Assembly: GCA_963921195.1 (NCBI GenBank)
Contig: OY992536.1
Location: 112,122,778-112,186,777, forward strand
Reading direction: 5' to 3'
DNA length: 64,000 bases
From: Pegoplata infirma
Taxonomy: Eukaryota > Arthropoda > Insecta > Diptera > Anthomyiidae
Shown: positions 1 to 12,168 of the stretch, piece by piece
Position numbering within the stretch: position 1 is the stretch's first letter
Layout of the letters: each line of letters opens with the position of its first letter
The notes under the pieces: generated by a model
What the model saw: the letters and a program-made list of their open reading frames with translations, nothing else
Database searches by the model: none
Told to the model about the DNA's origin: nothing
Position numbers and translations under genes: made by a program

Positions 1-1155
1 CGGTAGAACATGGGTGATCGATCTCGTTGAAAAATTGTGGCTGAACTACTATCCAATAGGACTATCCTTCAAAATTCATCCTGATCGGAAGACATCGGTT
101 TCAAAAGTTGTGTCAGATGACGCGAAAACCCCCATTTACATGTTAATAAAATTTAAATGGGTTTTTATAATATTTAGCTAATTTGTTGAATTGTGTCCAC
201 ACATTTTTCTTAGTGTAGTTAATCTAGTCAAATTTGGTAAAAGTTAAATGAAAGTCAGTTTTAGTTGTTAATATTTTATAGATAATAAACAGTTAGTTAA
301 TACATACATAATGATTATAGTTTTAGTAATTATGTATGAATACATGTGTACTTTGAAGTTTTTATTAAACTGTTAAAATAAAGTGTTAGAAATTTAACAA
401 AAATCTGCATATTACTAACGAGGAAGATTAATTAAATGACTTGGATTGCAAAGTACACAGATAGAATTTGAAACGAATTACAATAAACAAAAACGCGGAT
501 TTAATCAATTTTTTGATTGAAATTCCTCACATAAAGAAAATTGTTATACCAATCATCAAATTGTAGGTGATTAATTGAATAGTTTTTCAATCAAACATTT
601 TTTGATTTTGATCACAACTTTGATCAATTTTTTATTTATAGTCAATTAAAATAATGATTGATTTAACTAATGAGTTGTAAGCTTCTGACAAAATTATAAA
701 AAAAATCCATATTTTCGGCTTTCCAATATGTTGCCAACAACAAAAAAAAGGTAAAACACGATTATTTTGCATATTTTTGTATTAATGTATTCAAATAAAT
801 TTCAGCGAAAAAAAATTTGGTATGTTGAAAATTTGTAATTCAACAGTTAAAAAAATAACAAAAATATTAATCAAAACATTTATTGACTCATTTAAATTTT
901 GTTGATCAATAGATTTAATGGACAATTTTTAGCCAGTAATTTTTTGTGTTCTGGAAACCTTTTAACATTTTAAGCTAACAATAAGTACTCTTCTCGGATT
1001 TTCCGTGAAAAAATGTCAAAATCAATGTAAAATAAATTATTTTTCTATATTGTGGAATTTCCGTGAAATTTCTCTTCACTCCAATTTAATAGGCAAGACT
1101 TTTAAATTTTTGTTTAATCTTCGACATTAGTTATTTTCGTTTATTGTGACTTTCT
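1..1155. other. A/T-rich DNA, no gene seen
   Basis: No open reading frame of note, no splice-site-bounded coding stretch and no recognisable element ends. There are short scattered repeats such as TGATCAATTTTTT near 600-630 and 900. Probably old decayed repeat or intron sequence. Confidence 0.5.
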
Positions 1156-2894
1156 CACGGTGCACAGTGGGTTCGATGGTACCCAAAATGGCGATTAATT
1201 CAGATAAGCAGTAGTTTTAAAATATTATATTTTTTTATTAATGAACTAATATAAACACGTAAAAATACACATTTTGTAAAAAAAAAAATTTGTAAAAAAA
1301 AAATTTTTAACCTGTTAGGCGTTTTTTTGTTTTTCGGAAAAAAGGGTTATAGTTCACAATTTTTGCTGTAACTTTGGAATGAAAAGCGATAAATTAATAA
1401 ACAAAAAATGGAAATTAAAGTGTACATAGTGTGCTATCAAAGTAATCAAAGAAAGAATGCATAATATGTATTTATATTATTTTAAATTTTATTTAAAATC
1501 CAATTTTTGTTTTTCACAAAATCTCATAAATGTACAAATTTATCTGAAAAAAGTGATTTATGGGAATATTGTAGTTTTTATTAACGAATTATCAAAAATA
1601 CATAAAAACACAGCATTCGAGAAAAAAATTTTAGCAAAATGTTTTTTTTTTTAATCTTTTAGTCGTTTTTTTTGTTTTTGGAAAAAAAAACACGAAACCC
1701 TTGAACATGTAATAAAGCTACAAAAAACAAATGGAGGGGACGTGTTTTTGGCGTGGGGGGGGGGGGTGTTTCCAGGGAGACTATGGGGGACACATTCCCC
1801 TCGCGATAAACGTTGCCAAAAAAATAGATGTCATTTTTTGCACCTAATTAATAAAAATTTATCATTATTTAAATTATTTTTTCTATACACGCCCCCAAAA
1901 AGGGGCGGATCAAAAAAAATCGCTTTCCTGATCCCCCTTGGTTCAAATTCAGGTCGATGAACTTAATATGGCATTAAAATGTTTCACTTATTGAACAAAT
2001 ATACAAATAAAACTTGTAAAAAAAATATTATTCTGGGGTAGTTTTAGTTCTTTAAGGGGGAACTTTCCCCCCCCCCCTAGTCCGATTTTGCTCGTTCAAG
2101 AACTTAACCAGTCTATGACTATTATACATATTTGTGACAAACTTCAGGATTCTAGCTCTTGTTTTATGTACTTTATGGTGTGCTCAACAACAGACGGACG
2201 GACGGACACACTGTTAGTCACAGAATGTCTTACAATCGATCAGTGATCAATAATATACACTTTATGGGGTCCTAGACCCATATTTCGATGCGCTACATAC
2301 GGAATGACAAAGTGAGTGTAAGCTCATACCGTAGTTGAAGGGTATAAACAGACATTTTACACAAAAATGGGAATGAAAAAAAGGGCCGGGCATTGTCTGT
2401 ACTTTTTTTTCTTTTAAATAAAAGCTGATATCCTATACTTTTTTGAAATCCACAAAACTAATTCCAACTATTACTAACTTAATATGTGTGGCCCATTAAA
2501 TGGGAAAAATATACAAATTTCGGGTCCTTTTTAAAAAAATTATTAAAAATGTTAAGACCCAATTTTCATAAACAAAAAAAATTTTGCAATTTAGTTTAAT
2601 ACGTGTTGTTTAAGGTTCCATTATAAAAGATTTTCTTTTAAAAGATTTAATACTACTAATAATCGCTTGAATTGTAAAAAAATTTCAATTTTTTTACTTT
2701 TTTCAAAGACTGCAATATTTGCTAACTTTGACAGCTCACCGAAAAAAAAGTAAACAACTTAGTTTATTGATTTTGATAACTAGCGTTGCAGAATTTTATC
2801 TACTTTTACCCCATACCAAAACTTATAACAAAAACTTCATTTATAAATTTCAATTAATCGCCACTTTGGTACCATTTGAACCCAATGTGCGGTG
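1156..2894. mobile_element. Terminal-inverted-repeat DNA element, split by a DINE relic
   Basis: The left end reads CACGGTGCACAGTGGGTTCG and continues ATGGTACCCAAAATGGCGATTAATT. The right end is its imperfect inverse (GCGATTAATT side at about 2852-2861, GAACCCAATGTGCGGTG at 2878-2894). The arms match over about 45 bases with a few differences. No clear target-site duplication is visible, so the superfamily is open. The interior is non-coding and contains a DINE-1 relic. Ends are seen; transposon nature is inferred. Confidence 0.55.
1740..2352 (-). mobile_element. DINE-1/Helentron relic, minus orientation
   Basis: Read on the minus strand it starts near 2352 with the TATACCCTTC head, then TTGTCATTCCGTATGTAGCG, the CCCCATAAAGT block and a TGTCCGTCCGTCCGTCTG run at about 2190-2207. 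These are standard features of fly DINE-1 elements. The interior (1860-2160) matches the interior of the better-preserved copy at 52768-54196, including runs of C/G. The 3' tail with GCCGAATTTAAC...CTTGTTTT is missing, so the left end is truncated and its position approximate. Confidence 0.7.
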
Positions 2895-3825
2895 ATAAAA
2901 TATTCCGGATTTTAACTTTGTTTAAACATTTTGAGGGCTCTAAAGTTTGCAATTAAAATTTTTTTACGGGAACGGTACGCGCTCTAACAACAATATTTTA
3001 TTTAATTTATTTTAAATTACAAAAAAATATATATTACCTAATTTCTTTATATTCTAAATATTAATTATACCTTGTAATTAGGCCTTTTTTGTTGGCAAAC
3101 TTTGATTGTTACCATGCATCAAAACGAAAAAAACGACACCTTAACTTCCATAAATTTCTCAATTTAATTTAGCGTCGTTTGGAATAGTTTTGTAAAATAT
3201 TACAAATTTTCGATGAAATATTGATAAAATTAGTTTATTAGACGCAATTTAGCTTGAAAACAACACAAAAACATTTATCTTTTTTGTTAATACCAAAGAG
3301 AGCCATTAACAATAAGAGCATCATTCACAATGTATGCAAGTTAATTTTTAACTTCTAGAATTTTGAGCGTTAACACTAATGTGAACTTTGTATGGTAGAA
3401 CACTGCTAATTATGCCAACAAAAAACGCCTATTATTAAATTCAATTAAAAAGGTATATAAATAAAATTAAAAAAAAAAACATTAACTAATAAATAAAAAA
3501 TTGTTCAATTCAATTTTGATGTGATGGTTGAGTGAAACAAAAAACAACAATTTTTAATACATAAAAGAGGGGTATTATTCTGTTAAAAAAAAACAATACA
3601 AATAACACATAATTATTTCATAAATGTTGTATAAACAATTACTGTCTGTTAATTTCAGTTATTTTTTTATTCATTGAAAGAAAAATTTGCCAATAATTAA
3701 TTATATTTTTTTTTCTTTAGTTGCGAAAAATTTTATATATTTTATTACAAATTTTAGAGTGTTACCAACACTTAAAAATAATAATAAATTATTAGTTTGT
3801 CAGTTTTGGCTTTACTACACAGCTC
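2895..3825. other. A/T-rich DNA, no gene seen
   Basis: No coding sequence or bounded repeat could be supported. Poly-A/T runs are frequent (for example 3471-3480, 3705-3720). Confidence 0.45.
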
Positions 3826-4080
3826 AACAAAATCATTGTTTTTGAAACGTTAAACGTTATTTTAACAAGTCTGTAATTTTACAGTTTTTTTTTTGTTCAA
3901 ATCATTTTAGAGAGTTTTATAGTAAAATTACAAAGTTTTATTGCTAGCTGAAAATGTGTGGTGTACTCTGTAAAATGACAAAGTTTTCTCTGTTAAATAG
4001 TGACATATTTTGAATCGAAACCCATTTTGCAAATATATGTAAATTTACAGAGTTTTCTCTGTAAAATGGAGGTCGCATTT
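3826..4080. repeat. Relic of the ACTCTGTAAA-rich TA element family
   Basis: Contains repeated ACTCTGTAAA/TTTACAGAG words, GCTAGCTGAAAA and CAAATATATGTAAATTTACA. These are also found, in inverse order, in the complete element at 37141-37849 and in the copy running off the right edge. No terminal CACTC end is preserved, so only an internal fragment can be claimed. Confidence 0.5.
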
Positions 4081-4799
4081 AACCGCTATCTTATTTGTCT
4101 AAATAACTTTATAGAATCTTGCTTAAAAAAAACTAAACAAATATATAAGCAATTGTCATTTACTTTTAATATTTAAGAAAAAAAAATTGCGATTTTTTTT
4201 TTCGTGGCACATAGATAAATCTTTGTAGGTAAATAACATTATAAATAGGTAAATCAAATCTGTCCGCGTGCATTAATTTGAGCGATAACCCCCAAAACTA
4301 TGGCGGTTTAAAGTTAAAATTTAAAAAAAAAAATTGTCAAAATTACATTTTTTATCGGAAGTTTGCCAAACGTACCATTTTGTATTATGCTTACCTAGAG
4401 CTAAAAAACATATTCAAACATGCATAAAATCTTTGCTAAATATCGAGATATTTGCATTTAACGAATTTTTTCCGGCACTTTTTTCAATATTTTGGAAATA
4501 AAAATGTTTCCAGCGGTTAAATTTTTTTTTGAAAAATATTACCAAATGCATTAACAAAATCTCAACAAATTCTTAGTTAACACCATTATTCCATCTCTAA
4601 TAGGTAAGAAACAGCAGTGGTTTAAAGAGGACATTTTTTAAAAAAATACTAATTTTTGACTTATTTTTTTTTAAATATTTAAAGTCTGATTTTACAGTGT
4701 TGTCCTTCACTTAATATTGAAGCTATTCAAAGTATGATTAATAATGATAATATTAAGGTTATTGCGAAATATTTTAACGTTATTACTAATTTTATTAAG
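4081..4799. other. A/T-rich DNA, no gene seen
   Basis: Nothing coding or clearly bounded. It ends in the target site of the hAT element that follows; a TTATTGCGAAAT word here recurs near 6243. Confidence 0.4.
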
Positions 4800-4807
4800 G
4801 TAATAAC

Positions 4808-5489
4808 CAGGGAAACCAAAAATATGCTCTAAAAAACACGTTTTATGCGCTTAAAAAATGCCCTTAAAAACGGAAAATATGCTCTAAAAACAATAAAAAT
4901 ATGCTCTTAAAAAAAATTATGTCCCCTTTTTTGGGGACATAACATAACAGACCCTCCAAATACCGTAATGTGCGATAGTAAGAGGGTTAAATATGTTCTA
5001 CAAAAATATTTTCCTTAATGTTTTCTGCCAAGTTGCTGAATCTAAAGAAAACATAGTTTCATATACCGATATGAAGCAAGAACAGAGCAAATGGGAATCA
5101 ATCGTCACAATTCCGTAATTGTTGAAAAAAACATTCTTGTTGGATAAAAAATTTAAAAATACATTTTGTCATAAAAAAAATTGGAATAAAATTCTCTAAA
5201 AATTAAAAAAAAAAAAAAAAATGCTCTAAAAATGTAAAAATATGCTCTAAAAAGTGGAAAAATGCTTTAAAAATTGAAAATATGCTCTAAAAATATGCTC
5301 TTATGCTAAAATATGCTCTTAAACCTAAAATATGCAAAAATATGCTCTTAAGGCTAAAATATGCAAAAACATGCTCTAACAAATCGATGCCAGATTTCTT
5401 AAAAACTTCTGAAACGGATAAATACCTTACCTATTTATCAATAAAACGCACAGGAAAAAACATGATACTGCATATTTTTGGTTTCCCTG
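4808..5489. mobile_element. hAT-like element with ATATGCTCT tandem motif
   Basis: The terminal inverted repeats are perfect over 20 bases: CAGGGAAACCAAAAATATGC at 4808 and its inverse ending at 5489. An exact 8-bp target duplication GTAATAAC lies at 4800-4807 and 5490-5497. CAGGG ends plus an 8-bp duplication are the hallmark of hAT transposons. Both flanks inside the ends carry many copies of ATATGCTCT(T)AAAAA at about 4826-4910 and 5220-5380, probably transposase-binding repeats (inference). At 682 bp it is non-autonomous. A 78-codon reading frame over its right part is made of the repeats and is not a gene. Confidence 0.9.
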
Positions 5490-5497
5490 GTAATAAC

Positions 5498-6310
5498 AAA
5501 TTTTCGCGATTTTCGCTACTACAAAAAACAATTGAATAATTTTGAAATCTTATTCAAATTAGACATATCAAAATAAATCAAAATACATGTATTTTCTACT
5601 TTTTTTAAGTAATGTAAGATTTTATATAATCATTAAATTTAAAGGTATCAAAAATTTAAAACCACCGAAAAACCGCTTAAACGTTAAATTTTTTCGGGTC
5701 CGAATTAATTGAAGATAGAGCATTAAAAAGACGGCCTGGATGTGCCTTACAAAAAAGTGAAAACTGAAAAACACCGCGGAATTCGCCAATATTAACTTTT
5801 GATCAATGTTGCTTTCCATGATTTATTATATTTGCACATACCATTGTATTTGAATTTTAAAATTACAGGTTGCACCAAAAGCTACAATCAAATAACCTCG
5901 AAAAATTGAAAATTGAAAAAAATTGGTATCAAAGACTTAAGTCCATGTAACTGTTTTCTTATTGATGGCACATCCACTGAACCTACACCAAATAATTGCC
6001 CATGTCTACTGATTAAGCGATATTAATTTTGGAGTAATAGCTTTAACGCACCCAACAATATGAAACTTTGAACGAAAAATTTCGTGAGTGTATCAAGCAA
6101 ATTTTTTTACATTTTTCAACTTTGAACATTCCTTATCATGAACTAATGAGACCTTTTGAGCAGTGCCTTTGCACAATTACTCTTTAAGGTTTCCTTAACT
6201 TATCCACATTCACAGGTACCACCTAATTTACAAATAAAAAAGTTATTGCGAAATTAAGAGAATATCACAAGTATTAAAAGTTAATGACAATTGTACATAT
6301 ATAGTTTCTA
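5498..6310. other. A/T-rich DNA, no gene seen
   Basis: No coding exon or element end recognised between the hAT element and the first large TA element. A 65-codon minus-strand frame at 5622-5819 has no family resemblance. Confidence 0.4.
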
Positions 6311-8174
6311 CACTCAAAAAAAAAAGTTTGTAAAATTACAAGTAAAAGGTCTTGTTAATCTATTTTACTAATATTTTTGTCTTTTTACAAAAATTGTTGT
6401 ATATTTAATAAAACGAAAACTACAGTTTGCTTTGTAATTTTACTATTATATGTTAGTAAATTTATTTTACTAATTTTTTAGGTAAAATTACAAAAAAGTG
6501 AATTATTTTACAAATTAAAAAAATATTACAAGGTGTTTAGTTTTTTTACACAAGAAAACAGTTATTGTACAACAAAATTTTATTTGATGTTATTTGGTCT
6601 TTCTACCAAAAATTGTGTTATTACAAACATTTTTTTTTTTTAAGATCGTTTACAAGGTTTTCAGTTTGAAATGTATGTACAAAATTCCAATGTAATTTTA
6701 CAAAACTTATTTTATTACTAGAATTAATGTTGTTTTACAAAAAAAAAAAAAATAATTATTCAACAATAGGACACGCAAAAATTTTCTAAGTTCAGATTTT
6801 TTTTGCGTTTTGGAGTAAAAAATTTAGTTAAAAATAATTTTTTATAAATAAAAAATTTCATGAAAAAAAAGTTTGTAAATTTTTTAAGTTGCGAACACAA
6901 AAATTTTTCAACTAATTGTAAGCTTTAGCAAAAAAATTGAATTTTTTTTTTTTTGGTAATTTGCGTTAAGTAAAATACCACAATTTGTATGTGTTTCTAC
7001 TATATAATTGTTCTAGTTTTTTTTTTTGTATTTTTACCACTTTTTTTTTGTAATTTTACCATAATTTTTTGGTACTTTTTTTTTTTTGAATTTGGCACCT
7101 AAAATGTCGATAAACAGCTGCCAATTATGAAAAATTAAGTTTTTCTTATTTTAACAGGTACTTAAACATCCAATCTACAATATCCAAAAATTTTTTTCCG
7201 ATTTTTTAAAAATACTTGTGAAAATAATTAAAAATTCCAAAAAAAGAAAAAATATTTTTTGACTAATTTTTCCTGAAAATATAAGAATTTTATTGTGTAG
7301 CCTCCTTCGCAAAAAATCATTTCAGGTTGTTGAAGTGCTACTCCAGCTGCCGAAGAAGGAAAAATAAGATACACCAATGGAAAAAAACCTTTAAATTTAC
7401 AAAACAAATATGTAAATAAACCAAATTTTTTGTAAATTTACAAAACAAATATGAAAATTTAAAAAACAAAATTGTATACTTACAGAAAAAAGTTGTAATT
7501 TTACAAAAATGAAGTAGTAAATACAAAAACAATATTCTAAATTTACAAATTTTTTGGTTAAACTACTGTTTTTTCGGCAAAAAAAATAACAAAAGATGGT
7601 ATATATACAATAAAAATTGTAAATTTACCACTTTTTATGGTAAATATACAAGTTTTTTGCCATAAAAAACAGTAGCTTAACCAAACAATTTGTAAATTTA
7701 CAATTTTGGTTTTTGATTTTCTACTTTATTTTGTAAACTTACAACTTTTTTTGTAAGTTTACAATTTGTTTTGGAAATTTCATTTTTTTTTTTGCAAATT
7801 TACAATTTTTATTGTAAATATTCCTGTTTTTCAATATTTTTTTGTGGTAAAATGAGTAGTTTAACCAAATAATTTGTTAATCTACAATTAATTTTGCATT
7901 TTCTATTTTTTCTTTGTAAAATAACAACCTTTTCTGTAAGTTTACAATTTTGTTTTGTAAATTTACCAAATTTTTTGTAAATTTACAAAAAAATTTTCAC
8001 CTCGAAGTTAATATTTTACAAAAAAAATTGTAAATTTACATTTTCTTTTGTTAAATCAATTTACAAATTATCCCCGTAACATTACGGGGATTCTTGCTAG
8101 TACATATTTTACAAAACCTGCCCCGTAAAATCACGGGGATTTTATGTCATTTTACACACTTTTTTTTTTGAGTG
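6311..8174 (+). mobile_element. TA-TIR element, H1-carrying family, copy A
   Basis: Ends are CACTCAAAAAA at 6311 and TTTTTTGAGTG at 8174, each flanked by TA (6309-6310, 8175-8176), as for Tc1/mariner-type insertion. The left part is a run of GTAAAATTACA-type words. The right part holds GTAAATTTAC palindromic words, a GGTTAAACTACTGTTTTT motif in inverted pairs, and two GC hairpins of CCCCGTAA...TTACGGGG type at about 8072-8098 and 8120-8140. A histone-H1-like remnant lies at about 7308-7375. There is no transposase reading frame, so it is non-autonomous. Relative to other copies it lacks the part between CTCCTTCGCA and AAAATCATTTCAGG. Confidence 0.85.
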
Positions 8175-8176
8175 TA

Positions 8177-8461
8177 CTACACAAAAAAAAACTTGTCAAC
8201 TTACTAGAAAAAGTCTCGTAATCCCATTTTACCAATGTTTGTACAGTGTTTCTTGTTTTTAACAAAAAATTTGGATAGAAATTTAAATTTTTTTTTTGTA
8301 ATTTTACAATGTTTTTGTATTTCCAAGATAATTTTACAAAAAGATTTTAGTAAATTCACGAGAATACCTTGTAAGTTTTTTTGTGCCAAAAAATTGTAAA
8401 TTTACAATTTTATTGTTAACAATCTTGTAAAATTACAAAAAAAAAGTCGTAATTTTTACTG
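8177..8461. repeat. Degenerate sequence of the GTAAAATTACA type
   Basis: Rich in TTGTAATTTTAC and AAATTTACAATTTT words like the interiors of the TA-TIR elements, but no terminal CACTC/GAGTG pair of its own can be defined. Likely a broken neighbouring copy. Confidence 0.4.
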
Positions 8462-8620
8462 CACTCAAAATAACAATTATGTTAAACAGGTTACAAAGTA
8501 AACCATACTTTTCCAGCTAGCAATGTTTCTTAGTCATTTTCTCTAAATTTAACAAAGAAAACTCTGTTAATTTACATATATTTGTAAAATGCATTTGATG
8601 CAAGCAAGGGTCATTATTAG
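8462..8620 (+). repeat. Truncated end of the ACTCTGTAAA-type TA element
   Basis: Begins GCACTCAAAATAACAATTAT and continues with TTTTCCAGCTAGCAATGTTTC and TTTACATATATTTGTAAAA. The same order is seen in the left part of the complete element at 37141. The right part is lost. Confidence 0.55.
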
Positions 8621-8787
8621 TGAAATCAATCATGAATATTTTTGACCCCCTCCGATATTGATGAAATTTGGTTAAGTTCTTACAATGCAAATTTTCCGCC
8701 CTCTAAGTCAACAGGGGCCGAAAATACGAAGGGTCAAAATTTCCCCCAAAATCTCCCAGTCGCGACACTTTACACCGTAAAAACTTA

Positions 8788-9510
8788 CCCAGCAAAACTT
8801 AGATTACCAAATAAGGTATAAAATAAGGTATAGGATCTCTTATTTTATACATTGCTGCATTGATGATTTTAACAGGCGATGAGACTCAAAGTAATGCATC
8901 CACATTATCACAAAGAATACCAGTAAGGTATAAAATAAGTCATAAATTTATAACGAAGAATACGAGTAAGGTGTAAAATATATGATATTTTATAGGTTAC
9001 GAGAAATGAAATAATATAGCACACCAAAAGATATTATATAAGGTGTTACGAGTAGTGAAAAAGTAATTTTGTATTAAATATTCTCACGTGATTGTAAGTA
9101 GATAAAATATGCTCGTGAGTGTGTGTCGTTAGAAATTTCCTGTCGTGAGCCCATCTCTAGTTTAAACTTATGCATTTTTTTATAAAATAATTATTTTTTA
9201 TGTTATTGTAATGCATTATGCATCCAATTATAAATAATGAATAATTTCAAACTTTCAAATAATACATAATGTAACCAAATATAAGTCATCCATGATTTAA
9301 TGTTTAGAAATAATAAATATGAAATACACTTTTTCCAATAATCATACATTACGTAGCAAATTATTAGTAATGCATTATTTTTCACTTGAAAATAATACGT
9401 TGTGGAACAAATGTTTGGTAAGACATCCTAAAATAATGCTACAAATAAGGTATATACATTACCCGGTAATGTGTTATGTAATCACTACCCATTACCAAAG
9501 TTTTGCTGGG
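8788..9510 (+). mobile_element. CCCAGC element with 2-bp TSD, copy 1
   Basis: The left end is CCCAGCAAAACTTAGATTAC and the right end is the inverse of CCCAGCAAAACTTTGGTAAT. TA flanks both ends (8786-8787, 9511-9512). Flanking sequence resembles a diverged neighbour at 9770-9910, where AAAACTTTAATATC is uninterrupted; that fits a pre-insertion site and a 2-bp duplication. The interior has repeated AAGGTATAAAATAAG and ATAATACATAATG words and no transposase. It is strongly similar to the copy at 53152-53892. Confidence 0.85.
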
Positions 9511-9512
9511 TA

Positions 9513-9952
9513 ATATCGTTGGTTCTATTATAGCTAGAAAGCCCATTTTTGGTTTGTTTTGAAGCTCATAATATGCTCTACAAGACCTATCATAACCAAA
9601 AAATTTTCGAAAAAAAATAAGGGTTACCTCCCTTATTTTAAGGTCGTAACAAAGGAAGGAGAAAATGGGGAGGATGGTATCCCCCGATTTTTTTTTACTT
9701 GATAATCTTATAGAGAAATTCCTAGAGAATTTATTCTAAAATTTTTAAGTTGGGACAACAATGGGATCACTCAAAATCAAAATTTTTCACAATTTCCCCT
9801 AAAATCTCCAAATCGCAACACTCTTGAACCTTAAAACTTTAATATCATAAGTGCTATTGTAGCTACAGAGCCCATTTTTTGTTTGTTTTAAAGCTTATAA
9901 TCCGCTCTACAAGACATACCAAAACCAAAAATAAAGATTACAAAGTTAAAAG
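9513..9952. repeat. Diverged duplicate of 8640-8787 plus unique DNA
   Basis: The segment with TTTCCCCTAAAATCTCCAAA, then CTACAGAGCCCATTTTTTG and GCTCTACAAGACATACC near 9785-9920, repeats in order the flanks of copy 1 (8740-8787 and 9513-9600). It is therefore a local duplication predating the insertion. No gene seen. Confidence 0.5.
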
Positions 9953-10980
9953 TACACTCAAAAAAAAGTTTGTAAAATTACAAGTAAAATGTCTTGTAAT
10001 TCTATTTTACTGATATTTTTGTCTTTTTACAAAAATTCTTGTATTCTTAATAAAACGAAAACTACAGTTTGCTTTGTAATTTTATTATTATATGTTGGTA
10101 ATTTTAGTTAACAATTTTTTTAGGTAAATTTACAAAAAAATTATTTATTTTACAAATTAAAAAAATTTTACAAGGTGATTAGTTTTTTTACACAAGGAAA
10201 CTGTAATTGTACAACAAAATTTTATTTGATGGTATTTAGTCTTTCTACCAAAAAAATGTTTTATTACAAAAAATTCAAGATTTTTTACATCGTTTACAAG
10301 GTTTTTAATTTTTTAACGCAAAAAAATTTACAAAAAGAAAAGTACAAAATTCCAAGGTAACTTTACAAACCTTATTTAATTACGAGAATTTATGTTGTTT
10401 TACAAAAAAAATTAAATTACGCAGCAATAGACACCCAAAATTTTTTTAAGTTCAGATTTTTTTTTGCGTTTTGGAGTAAACAATATTGTTAAAAATCATT
10501 TATTATAAATAAAAAATTTCATGAAAAAAAAATTTTGAAAAATTTTTAAGTCCCGGACACTAACATTTTTCAACTAATTGTTTTTTTGGTAATTTGCTTT
10601 TAGTAAAATACAACAATTTTTATGTGTTTTTACTATATTATTTTTCTATTTTTTTTTTTTTTTTTTACCATTTCTTGGTAATTTTACAATTTTTTTTTTT
10701 TGGTAATTTTTTTAAATCTGGCTACTAAAATGTCTATAAAAAACTGCCAATTATGAAAAATTAAGTTTTTCTTATTGTAACAGGTACATAAACATCAAAT
10801 CTACAATATCCAAAGTTTTTTTCTATTTTTTTTAAAAATACTTGTGAAAATAATTAAAAATTAAAAAGAAATTGTTATTTTTTGACTAATTTTTCCTGAA
10901 AATACAAGAAATTTCTTGTGTAGCCTCCTTCGCAATTCTCATAAATTCTACTTAAGAAAAACTTAATGCCGAAAAAAAAT

Positions 10981-11928
10981 AAACAAGTAGAAAAATTAAA
11001 TTCGACTTGGTCGAATCTATGAATACCCTCCACAATGTTATCTGTTAGTAATTTTCTAAAAAAAATTTCAAAAATTGCATTACAAATTTTTTATTAGAAA
11101 TATATATATTATTTTGAGTCAAACTTTCTTTTAATCAATCAAATTTTTTTGAGTGTAAAATTTTTTTGACTGTCAACATTTTTTTGAGTCTGCCATTTCA
11201 TTAAACAAAAAAAAATAATAATGTGTACATTTTTTTTTGAGTGTAACATTTTTTTTTTTGAGTGTAAATACTTTTTTAGTGTACAATTTCTTTGAGTAAC
11301 AAATTACTTTGTAAAATATTTTTGTTGTTTTATACCTATAATGTAATACAAAAAAAAAACTATTTCACATATTTTCTTCTTTTTATATTACCATCTTCTT
11401 CTTTAAAAACCAAAAACAAATTAACATTCAATCATACACATACTTTATTTGATTTTTTCCCGTTACATACAGTAACACTCACAATAACAAAACAATAACA
11501 AATATTTACTTGCCTAACAACTAAACTGCACCCCACGACAAGAAAACAAACAACAAGTTTTACAAAACTGGTATTTCACCATGCTTATAAAACTTGTTTA
11601 ACGAGTTTTCAACAGTTTAAGGTGAAACAAATCTGAAATTCACTGCTTTGCTTATAACTTTTTAACCACTGAACCGATTTTGCTGAAATTCAAAACCAAA
11701 CAGCCTCGAGAAACGACAAATATATATGCTAAGCTTCAGCCCCCTCAGAATTGTCTTTCGAAAGTTATAGTGGTTTTAATCTTGTAAATTCGAAAAATAC
11801 CCTTGCCGAAATTTACTATTTTGCTCATAATTTTTGAACCACTAGACCGATTTCGCTGGATTGCAATACCAACCTGACCCGGTAAATGGAGAACATAAAG
11901 TCTTTCAAAAGTTAGCGTGTTTTCAACG

Positions 11929-12007
<79 letters not shown>

Positions 12008-12168
12008 GGACGGACGGACGGACGGACGGACATCGCTAGATCGACTTAAAATCGATCAAGGATCATGAATATATATACTTTATGGGGTCCTAGACCAATA
12101 TTTCGATGTGTTACAAACGGAATGACAAACTTATATATACCCTCTATCACTAGAGTGGAGGGTATAAA
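10981..12168 (-). mobile_element. DINE-1/Helentron, minus orientation, full length
   Basis: On the minus strand it begins TTTTATACCCTCCACTCTAG near 12168, then has TTTGTCATTCCGTTTGTAAC, the CCCCATAAAGTATATATATT block, a long TGTCCGTC/TGTC satellite and AGTTTTAAAG-like lines. It ends with GGTCGAATTTAATTT and CTACTTGTTT near 10981. This is the DINE-1 order in flies. The flanking TA-TIR copy B provides the insertion context. Helentrons make no target duplication, and none is seen. Confidence 0.85.
11931..12030. repeat. Microsatellite (CAGA)n then (CGGA)n
   Basis: About 19 CAGA units to about 12006, followed by about 6 CGGA units. It is the expanded TCTG/TCCG array that DINE-1 elements carry next to their head. 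A 62-codon reading frame through it is a repeat artefact. Confidence 0.95.

Noticed and set aside
5303..5539. 78-codon plus frame with repeated LKYAK
   Set aside because: Made of the ATATGCTCTTAAA repeat of a hAT element.
7400..8050. Possible A/T-rich replication origin or matrix-attachment region
   Set aside because: Base composition alone; the repeated words are better explained as the transposon's own subterminal repeats.
11861..12049. 62-codon frame with (TDRQ)n
   Set aside because: Translation of the CAGA/CGGA microsatellite in a DINE.
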